A stretch of 8,569 bases of DNA from Ruminococcus sp. (GTDB lineage Bacteria; Bacillota; Clostridia; Oscillospirales; Acutalibacteraceae), in NCBI GenBank assembly GCA_003521625.1, contig DPHV01000041.1, positions 1 to 8,569 on the forward strand, given 5' to 3'. This document shows, piece by piece, positions 1 through 5,444 of this stretch; positions within the stretch are counted from its first letter, which is position 1; every line of letters begins with the position of its first letter. Made by a program: the position numbers and the translations under genes. The notes under the pieces are model-generated. The model was given only the letters and a program-made list of their open reading frames with translations. It was not told where the DNA came from and ran no database searches.

Positions 1-34
1 GTTTGGTTTCCTCGGGGTGATAGATATATCGGAT

Positions 35-271
35 ACGTTTCGGGACGTGTGGGAACCCGTCCCCTACGGAAATGTTTGTTTTCCTCTATAACTACAGTTT
101 TATCGGTAAAGTTTGATTGCTACTGCGGACACGGCACACCGTGTCCCTACGACTAAATACAAACGTTTCCTATATCGCCGTAGGGGACGGCTTTTCTGCG
201 AAAACGGCAACCCTTTTGTCGCTTTGCGACATTTCCCCTAATAGGGGAATCACCTTGACGTCCCGAAACGT
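35..271. repeat. Palindrome-rich intergenic element with two nested inverted repeats
   Basis: No gene is visible in 1-420; this region is instead built of inverted repeats. The outer arms 35-48 and 258-271 are a perfect 14-bp inverted repeat (ACGTTTCGGGACGT). The inner arms 57-69 and 178-190 are a perfect 13-bp inverted repeat (CCGTCCCCTACGG), continued by 70-79 against 159-168 with one mismatch. Small hairpins sit inside at 127-146, 217-231 and 233-249. On the minus strand, GTAG (67-64) is followed at once by GGGACG pairing with CGTCCC (positions 58-63 and 42-47). On the plus strand, GTAG (180-183) is followed by GGGACG (184-189), whose partner CGTCCC is at 259-264. This looks like an inverted pair of GTAG-headed repeats with later material in the middle, that is a non-autonomous, REP/MITE-like element. 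No transposase is in the window. The origin is inference; the repeats are seen directly. Confidence 0.6.
127..150 (-). repeat. REP-like hairpin with GTAG head
   Basis: On the minus strand this reads GTAG (150-147) followed directly by an 8-bp perfect stem, GGACACGG (146-139) with CCGTGTCC (134-127), and a 4-nt loop. A GTAG tetranucleotide 5' to an imperfect or perfect palindrome is the layout of REP sequences mobilised by RAYT (Y1-family) transposases. Membership in that class is inference from layout only. The same GTAG-plus-hairpin design recurs at 5311-5336 and 5363-5388 with a different stem. Confidence 0.5.
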
Positions 272-420
272 CACCTACATATCAACTTAAAATTCGGGCT
301 GCAATTTTCTCCAAACAAACCGACTTTTCCGCTCGATTTGCCCGCCGAGGCACTCGGCTAAATTATCGTTTAACTTACTGAAGTGGATTTTATATACAAT
401 AAAATATTACAATAATATTG

Positions 421-470
421 CATGCTTTTTCCTCGATTTTTATAATGTTTTGGAGAAAGCATGTTTTTTT
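421..470 (+). terminator. Strong intrinsic terminator upstream of the amylase gene
   Basis: A 12-bp stem (421-432 with 452-463, one G-T pair) encloses a 19-nt loop and is followed by seven T residues (464-470). It would stop plus-strand transcription. No plus-strand gene precedes it within 420 bases, so it either ends a transcript coming from before the window, ends an unannotated RNA, or acts as an attenuator in a longer amylase leader. Confidence 0.8.
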
Positions 471-560
471 GTTTATTATGTCTAAATATGGGTGTAAATT
501 TTTGGAAGGTACTCGAGGCATATAATTCTATTAAAGAAATATATATTTTTGCTGTTATTT

Positions 561-596
561 TATAATATACTTGAACAAATATCTGTCATTAGGAGG
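561..596 (+). promoter_or_regulatory. Possible -10 box and ribosome binding site of the amylase gene
   Basis: AGGAGG at 591-596 lies 7 nt before ATG 604 and decides that start over the in-frame TTG at 571, which has no ribosome site. TATAAT at 561-566 could be a -10 box, but no acceptable -35 box is 16-18 nt upstream. Another TATAAT is at 521-526, also without a clear -35. The ribosome site is solid; the promoter call is weak. Confidence 0.45.
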
Positions 597-603
597 AAAA
601 TCT

Positions 604-2838
604 ATGGCAAAATTTAAAAAAATACTTGCTTTGATTTTGGCAGTTTGTGTTGTATGCACTGTCGCAGTTATGTCAACGAGTGCAGCTACAGTTGACAACG
701 ACAGCAACACTTCTGCATCAAGCGGCATTAAGGTGCATTATTACTGCGAGGACGGCGCACCTACAATTTATTATTGGAACAGCCTTCCGCAGAATATGGA
801 AACAAGCTATCCCGGTTCGGCTATGACAAGCGAGGGCAATAATTGGTATAGTTACACTTTCAACAGTGTTACTAAAATCAATATGCTTTTCGTAGTCAAC
901 GGCGAGCAGTCACCGGAACTTACACGTAAATCTGCCGGTGAATATTGGTACAAGGGTAATAGATGGTATAGCTCAAACCCTGGCGAACTTGACTCTCCCG
1001 AGCGTGTAGATTTCCGTGAGAACAGTATCTACTTTATTATCACGACACGTTTCTATGACGGTGACACAGGCAACAACGTTCACTGCTGGGATGACAGTCA
1101 GGCAAATAATCCCGACGCCGACCCTGCTTGGCGAGGCGACTTTAAGGGACTTATAGAAAAGCTTGACTATATCAAGGCTCTTGGCTTTACTGCTGTTTGG
1201 ATTACCCCTGTAGTTGAAAACTGCTCAGGCTATGACTATCACGGCTATCATGCTTTTGACTTTGCAAAGGTTGACCCACGTTACGAAAGTGACGATACAA
1301 CATTCCAGGACGTAATCGACGCAGCCCACGAAAAGGGACTGAAGATTGTACAGGACGTTGTATGGAACCATTCAAGTAACTTTGGTGAGGCTTTCCTTGC
1401 TCCAATGTTTACAAAGGATTACAGCAAACTTGACTCTGTTGACTGTTTGCAGAAAGTTCCTGATTCTTTACTTACAAAGATTGCTCCTGACTATGACACT
1501 ATGCTTCCCGGATATCAGTACCAAGCAAGACTTAGTGTTATGAAAGAGGACGCTAACGATACAAATAATTACTACCACCACGAAAAGAGTCTTGGTTGGG
1601 GTCAGTCAACAGAGCAGACAGGCCAAATGGCAGGTGACTGTGTAGATATTAACACGGAAAATCCAATTGTCGCTAAGTATTTGACAGACACATTCAGAGA
1701 ATATGTTGATATGGGTGTTGACTATTTCCGTCTTGATACAGAAAAGCACATTAACCGTTGGACATTGAACCAGGCTTACTTCCCTAAGTTCTCGGATGTT
1801 GAAAACTTCTGGATTTTCGGTGAGGTTTGTGCAAGATATCACGGAGCTTACAATGAGGGCGGTTCTTCCGACTCTTGCTTCTTCTACACTTGGAAAGAAT
1901 TAGACAGCCCATATGCTTCTGCAAGTAGCTGGACTGACAGTTGGAGCACTAACCTTTCAACTTCTACAGGTCACTACGATGCATACAGCAACAGAAACTT
2001 TAATCAGAAGAGTAACAATGCTTACCTAGACGGCATTACATACCATACTCCTGACCACAGCAAGTCAAACGGTACTTCCGTAATCGACTTCCCAATGCAC
2101 TGGGCGTTTAAGGATGCTAACAGCGCTTTCACAGCAGCCAAAAGTGAGGATGACTTATACAACGACTCAACATATGTTGTAACATACGTTGACTCCCACG
2201 ACTACGGCCCTGATAATATGGAGAAAACACGTTACAGTTGCGGACCGCAGGCTTGGGCAGAAAATATGAACCTAATGTTTACATTCCGTGGCGTTCCTTG
2301 TATCTACTACGGTACAGAGGTTGAATTTGCAAAGGGTAATGTTATTGACGTAGGTCCTAACGCTCCTCTTGCTAAAACAGGCCGTGCTTACTTCGGCGAC
2401 TATATGGAGGGTAACGTAACTGCTACCGATTACGGTGAATATACCGCAAGCGGTAAGGTTGCAGAAACTCTGAATGCACCTCTGTCAGTTCACCTAAGAC
2501 AGCTTAACCTTATCCGTCAGGCTGTTCCGGCTTTACAGAAAGGTCAGTATACAGTTGACAGCAACTACGTAAGCGGCAATATGGCATATGTACGTCGCTA
2601 TACTGATTCTGAGACTGACAGCCTTGCATGCGTTGCAATTTCAGGCGATGCAACATTCAAGAACATCCCCAACGGCAAGTACATCGACGCCGTAACAGGT
2701 GACGTTCAGAATGTTACAAACGGTACGCTCACAGTTCCGTCAATCGGTACTGCAAATATGAGAGTATATGTATGCTGTGCAACAGGATTTACCGGAATCG
2801 ACGGTCAGATCGGCACAAACGGCACATACCTCAAGTAA
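604..2838 (+). CDS. Secreted GH13 alpha-amylase with N-terminal starch-binding module
   Basis: An extracellular enzyme of 744 residues that should cleave alpha-1,4 bonds in starch or related glucans. Residues 1-28 are a signal peptide: basic MAKFKK, a hydrophobic core, and likely cleavage after STSA. Residues about 42-125 (TIYYWNS, PGSAMT, GNNWYSYTF, GEYWYKG) resemble a CBM25/CBM26 starch-binding module. The GH13 barrel starts near residue 135 and has all four conserved regions: DVVWNH (D251, H256), YFRLDTEKH (R376, nucleophile D378, H382), FGEV (acid/base E407) and DSHD (H532, D533). A beta-rich C-terminal domain follows, from about residue 640. There is no dockerin, LPXTG motif or SLH domain, so a freely secreted enzyme is likely. 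The start follows AGGAGG, and a terminator lies just downstream, so the gene is probably transcribed alone. The GH13 call is firm. The exact subfamily, the carbohydrate-binding family and the product profile are not determined. Confidence 0.95.
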   Translation: MAKFKKILALILAVCVVCTVAVMSTSAATVDNDSNTSASSGIKVHYYCEDGAPTIYYWNSLPQNMETSYPGSAMTSEGNNWYSYTFNSVTKINMLFVVNGEQSPELTRKSAGEYWYKGNRWYSSNPGELDSPERVDFRENSIYFIITTRFYDGDTGNNVHCWDDSQANNPDADPAWRGDFKGLIEKLDYIKALGFTAVWITPVVENCSGYDYHGYHAFDFAKVDPRYESDDTTFQDVIDAAHEKGLKIVQDVVWNHSSNFGEAFLAPMFTKDYSKLDSVDCLQKVPDSLLTKIAPDYDTMLPGYQYQARLSVMKEDANDTNNYYHHEKSLGWGQSTEQTGQMAGDCVDINTENPIVAKYLTDTFREYVDMGVDYFRLDTEKHINRWTLNQAYFPKFSDVENFWIFGEVCARYHGAYNEGGSSDSCFFYTWKELDSPYASASSWTDSWSTNLSTSTGHYDAYSNRNFNQKSNNAYLDGITYHTPDHSKSNGTSVIDFPMHWAFKDANSAFTAAKSEDDLYNDSTYVVTYVDSHDYGPDNMEKTRYSCGPQAWAENMNLMFTFRGVPCIYYGTEVEFAKGNVIDVGPNAPLAKTGRAYFGDYMEGNVTATDYGEYTASGKVAETLNAPLSVHLRQLNLIRQAVPALQKGQYTVDSNYVSGNMAYVRRYTDSETDSLACVAISGDATFKNIPNGKYIDAVTGDVQNVTNGTLTVPSIGTANMRVYVCCATGFTGIDGQIGTNGTYLK

Positions 2839-2860
2839 TTTAAAATTCTGATTTCATTAA

Positions 2861-2896
2861 AGGTCGGACATCGCAGAAACGGTGTCCGGCCTTTTT
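2861..2896 (+). terminator. Intrinsic terminator of the amylase gene
   Basis: An 11-bp stem (2862-2872 with 2881-2891, including G-T pairs) has an 8-nt loop and is followed by TTTTT. It begins 23 nt after the amylase stop codon. Its GGTCGG base is shared with the terminators at 4538-4576 and 7691-7723. Confidence 0.88.
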
Positions 2897-2919
2897 GGTG
2901 CGTAGAGTGAATAATTGTG

Positions 2920-2948
2920 TTGACAACACTTTATTTTTGGACTAAAAT
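2920..2948 (+). promoter_or_regulatory. Sigma-A type promoter of the mgtE leader transcript
   Basis: TTGACA (2920-2925), 17-nt spacer, TAAAAT (2943-2948). The -35 is a consensus match and the -10 differs at one base. The expected start is near 2954-2956, giving a 5' untranslated leader of about 200 nt before mgtE, long enough to hold a regulatory RNA. Confidence 0.82.
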
Positions 2949-2953
2949 AATAT

Positions 2954-3157
2954 GTACGGGCTTATGCCCGAATAATAAAAACAAGAGGTGAAAACTTAAT
3001 GGACGCAGATGGTAATAAAGGCGCTGTACCCGGGCGAAGTAGAAATAAAATGCGCGCTTTTGCGTTCATTTTGTTTTCGTAATTTTTGCGCCGTTTTTAA
3101 GGTGCAGACTGCCCAAGGAACACACGTCTTTACTCCATGAGTTAAAAAGGAGGAAAG
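2954..3157 (+). ncRNA. Structured mgtE leader, candidate metal- or ligand-responsive RNA
   Basis: About 200 nt lie between the promoter and mgtE with no gene. Hand folding gives a hairpin at the very 5' end (CGGGC 2957-2961 with GCCCG 2966-2970). A long irregular helix pairs 3025-3040 with 3108-3122, with a core of GGGC-bulge-AGT against ACTGCCC. Within it is a hairpin at 3047-3072 (AAAATG with CATTTT, CGC with GCG). GGACG (3001-3005) can pair with CGTCT (3125-3129), closing the whole domain and competing with the SD-masking hairpin. GGCGC (3020-3024) can instead pair with GCGCC (3088-3092), which is followed by GTTTTT, a possible attenuator. mgtE genes in Firmicutes are often under the Mg2+-sensing M-box. 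I do not see the M-box conserved blocks here, so the class is open. The structure is my hand fold and the function is inferred. Confidence 0.55.
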
Positions 3158-3158
3158 A
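3127..3158 (+). promoter_or_regulatory. Hairpin masking the mgtE Shine-Dalgarno site
   Basis: TCTTTACTCC (3127-3136) pairs with GGAGGAAAGA (3149-3158) at nine of ten positions, with a 12-nt loop. The stem buries the whole strong SD (AAGGAGG, 3147-3153) and the first base of ATG 3158. The 5' arm overlaps the 3' arm of the proposed domain-closing helix (3125-3129), so the two folds exclude each other. Confidence 0.65.
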
Positions 3159-4528
3159 TGATGGAACAGGTTAACGTAACGCTTACGGAAACCATCAGGG
3201 TGTTGCTTGAAGAGAGAAAGTTCAATACCCTGCGTGACATCCTGACTACGATGAAACCGTACGATATTGCTGCGATTTTTGAGGAGTTACAGGATGAAAA
3301 AACGCCTATTCTTTTTCGCATTATGCCAAAAGAGCTTGCCGCCGAAACCTTTGTTGAAATGGACGACGAAACACAGGAGTTCCTTATTCACGGCTTGAGC
3401 GACAGCGAGCTTAAAGAGGTTGTTGACGAGCTGTTTGTCGATGACGCTGTTGACCTTATCGAGGAAATGCCTGCCAATGTTGTAAAGCGTATTCTGCGAC
3501 AGGCTGACAAGGATATGAGAAAGCAGATTAACGAGCTTCTGAAATATCCCGAGGACAGCGCAGGCTCAATTATGACGACGGAGTTTATAGTACTTCGTCC
3601 TGATATGACCGCTGAAATGGCAATCAAGAGAATCAGAAGAACAGGCGTTGACAAAGAAACAATTTACACCTGCTACGTTACCGATAACAACAACAAGCTT
3701 ATCGGTATTTCAACCGTCAAGGATTTGCTGTTGGCTGACGACGACGACCTCGTAAAGGACTTGATGGAGGAAAACGTCATTTCGGTTAATACGCTTGACG
3801 ACCAGGAGCAGGTTGCGCAGATGTTTTCAAACTACAATTTCCTTGCTCTGCCCGTTGTCGATAACGAAAACAGGCTTGTCGGTATTGTAACAATCGACGA
3901 CGCTATCGACGTTATTCAGGAAGAGGCTACCGAGGATATTGAAAAGATGGCGGCGGTTTTGCCGTCGGACAAGCCATATATGAGAACGAGCGTCTGGGGA
4001 ATTTACCGCAAGCGTATCCCGTGGCTGCTTGTGCTTATGCTTTCGGCTACGTTTACAAGTACGATTATTTCCTCGTTCGAGGGCGCTCTTGCAAGCGTGA
4101 TTGTGCTTTCGTCGTTTATCCCGATGATTACGGGTTCGGGCGGTAACGCAGGCTCGCAGGCTTCGGTGTCGGTTATCCGTGCGCTTTCGCTCGGTGAAAT
4201 TGAGTTCAAAAGTATGTTCAAGGTTTTGTGGAAGGAGCTGAGGGTTTCAATCCTCTGCGGCGCAACGCTTGCGGCGGCGAATTTCATAAAGCTGATGATT
4301 TTTGATTTGAACGGCAACCCGAATGCGTTTATGATTGCGCTTGTCGTGTCGCTGACGCTTCTGGGAACGATTATGATGTCAAAGCTCGTAGGCTCAAGTT
4401 TGCCCTTGCTGGCAAGCAAAATCGGCTTTGACCCTGCGGTAATGGCAAATCCGCTGATTTCAACAGTCTGCGACTCGCTGTCGCTGTTGATTTACTTTGG
4501 AATCGCAACATCTATTTTGAACATTTAG
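3158..4528 (+). CDS. mgtE: MgtE-type magnesium transporter/channel
   Basis: An inner-membrane Mg2+ channel of 456 residues, the usual length for MgtE. The cytoplasmic MgtE_N domain covers about residues 1-130 and is followed by two CBS domains, about 137-197 and 200-258, with acidic stretches (ADDDD 193-197) of the kind that bind Mg2+ and close the channel in Thermus MgtE. A connecting plug helix comes next, about 260-280. Five membrane helices follow from about residue 287. They carry the family signature GSGGNAGSQA (326-335) and, near the C-terminus, PLISTVCD with D439, matching the pore aspartate of the family. ATG codons at 3158 and 3161 are adjacent. The SD is 4 nt from the first and 7 nt from the second, so 3161 may be the real start. 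The gene has its own promoter, long leader and terminator. Some family members also carry Co2+ or Ni2+. Confidence 0.96.
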   Translation: MMEQVNVTLTETIRVLLEERKFNTLRDILTTMKPYDIAAIFEELQDEKTPILFRIMPKELAAETFVEMDDETQEFLIHGLSDSELKEVVDELFVDDAVDLIEEMPANVVKRILRQADKDMRKQINELLKYPEDSAGSIMTTEFIVLRPDMTAEMAIKRIRRTGVDKETIYTCYVTDNNNKLIGISTVKDLLLADDDDLVKDLMEENVISVNTLDDQEQVAQMFSNYNFLALPVVDNENRLVGIVTIDDAIDVIQEEATEDIEKMAAVLPSDKPYMRTSVWGIYRKRIPWLLVLMLSATFTSTIISSFEGALASVIVLSSFIPMITGSGGNAGSQASVSVIRALSLGEIEFKSMFKVLWKELRVSILCGATLAAANFIKLMIFDLNGNPNAFMIALVVSLTLLGTIMMSKLVGSSLPLLASKIGFDPAVMANPLISTVCDSLSLLIYFGIATSILNI

Positions 4529-4537
4529 TAAGTAAAT

Positions 4538-4576
4538 AAAGGTCGGGTTACCGTTGATACGGCTACCCGACCTTTT
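4538..4576 (+). terminator. Intrinsic terminator of mgtE, likely bidirectional
   Basis: GGTCGGGT (4541-4548) pairs with ACCCGACC (4565-4572), extended by CCG (4551-4553) with CGG (4560-4562) and a small internal mismatch. AAA precedes and TTTT follows. It starts 10 nt after the mgtE stop codon. Confidence 0.88.
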
Positions 4577-4595
4577 GTGTATTTTGCGATTATAA

Positions 4596-4623
4596 TTGAC
4601 AAATAATGCATACCTGATATAAT
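4596..4623 (+). promoter_or_regulatory. Strong promoter of the small toxin-like gene
   Basis: TTGACA (4596-4601), 16-nt spacer, TATAAT (4618-4623), with an extended -10 TG at 4615-4616. Both boxes are exact consensus. The expected start is near 4630, giving a leader of about 55 nt before ATG 4685. Confidence 0.82.
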
Positions 4624-4659
4624 AATATTCGTAGTAACGGAACGGCGGCGGTTTTTCTG

Positions 4660-4678
4660 CACCCCAAATAAGGGGGTG
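4660..4678 (+). promoter_or_regulatory. Hairpin over the SD of the 23-residue peptide gene
   Basis: CACCCC (4660-4665) pairs with GGGGTG (4673-4678) around a 7-nt loop, burying most of the GGGGGTG ribosome site that serves ATG 4685. Self-masking of the SD is common in type I toxin messages. Confidence 0.65.
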
Positions 4679-4684
4679 ATATGT

Positions 4685-4756
4685 ATGACGGAAACGGTGT
4701 TACTGATTATTTTGTTGGTAGTTATCCTTGAAGTTATAAAATACATAAAAAAATAA
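4685..4756 (+). CDS. Small hydrophobic membrane peptide, candidate type I toxin
   Basis: A 23-residue peptide: MTET, then a single membrane-spanning stretch (VLLIILLVVILEVI), ending in the basic tail KYIKK. Size, one helix and a charged end fit small membrane toxins of type I systems. I do not recognise a named family by sequence. The SD AAGGGGGTG (4670-4678) lies 6 nt before ATG 4685. ATG 4681 is in another frame and gives 16 ordinary residues. The gene has a near-perfect promoter of its own, a masked SD, and a converging minus-strand promoter at 4869-4841 whose RNA would overlap the message's 3' end. The leader GGCGGTT (4647-4653) can pair with AACCGCC (4755-4761) at the stop codon, a possible 5'-3' fold-back. 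Toxicity is inference; an ordinary small regulatory membrane peptide is the alternative. Confidence 0.62.
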   Translation: MTETVLLIILLVVILEVIKYIKK

Positions 4757-4785
4757 CCGCCCTGTACTGCAATACAAGGCGGTTG
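4745..4785 (-). terminator. Terminator hairpin between the converging RNAs, best on the minus strand
   Basis: AACCGCC (4755-4761) pairs with GGCGGTT (4778-4784), extended by TGTA (4763-4766) with TACA (4773-4776) around one mismatch. On the minus strand it is followed by seven T residues (complement of 4747-4753). On the plus strand the following sequence is GTAAAAA, so plus-strand stopping would be poor. The hairpin lies at the 3' end of both converging transcripts. Confidence 0.75.
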
Positions 4786-4834
4786 TAAAAATATAACCAA
4801 CTATAAGCAGAACAGCCAAAACTGTTCCGTTACT
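4747..4834 (-). ncRNA. Candidate antisense antitoxin RNA (locus 1)
   Basis: About 88 nt predicted from the promoter at 4869-4841 to the T-run at 4753-4747. It contains a 5' stem-loop (GAACAG and CTGTTC, 4828-4811 region) and the shared terminator hairpin. It fully overlaps the 3' end of the peptide message if that message runs past the stop codon. Its segment 4834-4819 also matches the complement of peptide codons 4692-4704 at 12 of 13 aligned bases, with a 3-nt bulge. No protein is encoded. Promoter, terminator and overlap are seen in the sequence; the antitoxin role is inferred from Fst/RNAII-type loci. Confidence 0.58.
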
Positions 4835-4840
4835 ATATTT

Positions 4841-4869
4841 ATAATACACCAACATTATAATAATGTCAA
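4841..4869 (-). promoter_or_regulatory. Minus-strand promoter facing the small toxin-like gene
   Basis: On the minus strand: TTGACA (4869-4864), 17-nt spacer, TATTAT (4846-4841). The -35 is an exact consensus match and the -10 is off by one. The expected start is near 4834. The stop codon of the 4866-5117 gene overlaps the -35 box. Confidence 0.78.
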
Positions 4870-5117
4870 TACAAAACTGAAATTAAAACAGGACGTACGG
4901 GAGATTTTCCCATACGTCCTGCTTTTGTCTGCTTGATTTTTACTATGTTCGGTTTACTGAGTTTGCGCCTTTGCGGTTTTATATTCGTTTTAGCTGTTGC
5001 ACTTCTTGCAGTGCAATAGGCTTTTTTCTGCTTTTTGCCTGATTTCCCGAACAAAATCACCTTTGCGGAGTAGCTCACCGCATAGATTACAAAAATAAAA
5101 ACACATAAATTCAGCAT
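4866..5117 (-). CDS. Hypothetical small membrane-anchored basic protein
   Basis: 83 residues that I do not recognise. Residues 1-23 (MLNLCVFIFVIYAVSYSAKV...) form one membrane helix, and the rest is strongly basic (GKSGKKQKKAY, KPQRRKLSKP) with one cysteine in YCTAR. A convincing ribosome site supports it: GGAGG at 5130-5126, 8 nt before the ATG. Its last third runs through the hairpin at 4889-4921, and its TGA sits in the -35 box of the antisense RNA promoter. That is unusual and may mean a frameshift has extended the frame; a shifted reading would stop at TAG-TAA just before the hairpin, near 4940. A role in the membrane with the tail in the cytoplasm is plausible; function is unknown. Confidence 0.5.
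   Translation of the reverse strand: MLNLCVFIFVIYAVSYSAKVILFGKSGKKQKKAYCTARSATAKTNIKPQRRKLSKPNIVKIKQTKAGRMGKSPVRPVLISVLY
4889..4926. terminator. Long hairpin, possible bidirectional terminator
   Basis: CAGGACGTA (4889-4897) pairs with TACGTCCTG (4913-4921), continued by GGGA (4899-4902) with TCCC (4908-4911) across one mismatch. CTTTT follows on the plus strand and TTTTAATTT on the minus strand. It could end the plus-strand peptide transcript, which lacks a good T-run before this, and the minus-strand gene transcript, although it lies inside that gene's open frame. Confidence 0.6.
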
Positions 5118-5135
5118 AGTACCTTCCTCCGTTTT

Positions 5136-5190
5136 CTGTTTTCATATACCTTACAATATATATTATAGAAAACAGTGTGTGTCATAAAAC
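5136..5190 (-). promoter_or_regulatory. Weak promoter and 8-bp inverted repeat before the small minus-strand gene
   Basis: On the minus strand, TATAAT (5167-5162) lies 17 nt after a poor -35 (GTTTTA, 5190-5185). GAAAACAG (5168-5175) and CTGTTTTC (5136-5143) are an inverted repeat enclosing the -10 box and the expected start. It could be an operator or a leader hairpin. The -10 is good and the rest is tentative. Confidence 0.35.
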
Positions 5191-5226
5191 GGACAGTGCG
5201 AATACCTGAATATTCAAAACTATGTC

Positions 5227-5255
5227 TTGTCGGTGGCTTTTGGATATGGTATAAT
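5227..5255 (+). promoter_or_regulatory. Promoter of lepA
   Basis: TTGTCG (5227-5232), 17-nt spacer, TATAAT (5250-5255), with an extended -10 TG at 5247-5248. The expected start, near 5262, lies just before the palindromic element at 5270-5444. The element would therefore be transcribed as a leader of about 227 nt ahead of the lepA start. Confidence 0.68.
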
Positions 5256-5269
5256 ATATTTATTTAGAT

Positions 5270-5444
5270 AGCTAAACTATAATTTAGCGGCGTATTATAG
5301 CGATGTTGATGTAGGGGCGGATTTGCATATCCGCCCAAGTAAACCAAACGTTTCTGCAACACGGGCGGATATGCAAATCCGCCCCTACGATGTTGTGCAT
5401 AAAATATTCTTAATGTAATTCTAACTCTAAATTATAGTTTAGCT
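5270..5444. repeat. Nested palindromic MITE/BIME-like element
   Basis: The ends 5270-5287 and 5427-5444 are a perfect 18-bp inverted repeat (AGCTAAACTATAATTTAG), each end itself a small palindrome around TATA. Inside is a second perfect inverted repeat of 26 bp, 5311-5336 with 5363-5388, separated by 26 nt. Each of those arms is again a hairpin: GTAG followed by GGGCGGAT, a 6-nt loop and ATCCGCCC. No coding sequence or clear target-site duplication is present. The structure fits a non-autonomous mobile element, with a REP-like inverted pair inside terminal repeats. As RNA it would fold into a very stable structure in the lepA leader. Confidence 0.72.

Noticed and set aside
571..603. In-frame TTG start giving 11 extra residues to the amylase
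   Set aside because: AGGAGG sits inside this stretch and is correctly spaced for ATG 604, where a normal signal peptide begins.
2954..3157. Firm M-box call for the mgtE leader
   Set aside because: AGGTGA and GCTG-CCC fragments are present, but the other conserved M-box blocks are not seen, so only an unclassified leader is claimed.
4003..4419. 138-residue minus-strand frame opposite mgtE
   Set aside because: Shadow frame inside a clear MgtE coding region with no ribosome site of its own.
4681..4731. ATG 4681 frame of 16 residues in the locus 1 leader
   Set aside because: It gives a short peptide without a membrane stretch. ATG 4685 has the same SD and a hydrophobic peptide ending in a basic tail.
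4525..4800. 91-residue minus-strand frame over the locus 1 module
   Set aside because: It runs through two terminators and two promoters and has no ribosome site; a chance frame opposite the peptide gene.
4945..5019. Plus-strand hydrophobic 24-residue frame (MFGLLSLRLCGFIF...)
   Set aside because: It has no ribosome site and is the mirror of the basic coding stretch of the minus-strand gene.
5311..5388. CRISPR-like repeat pair
   Set aside because: There are only two copies and they are inverted, not direct, with no array or cas gene.
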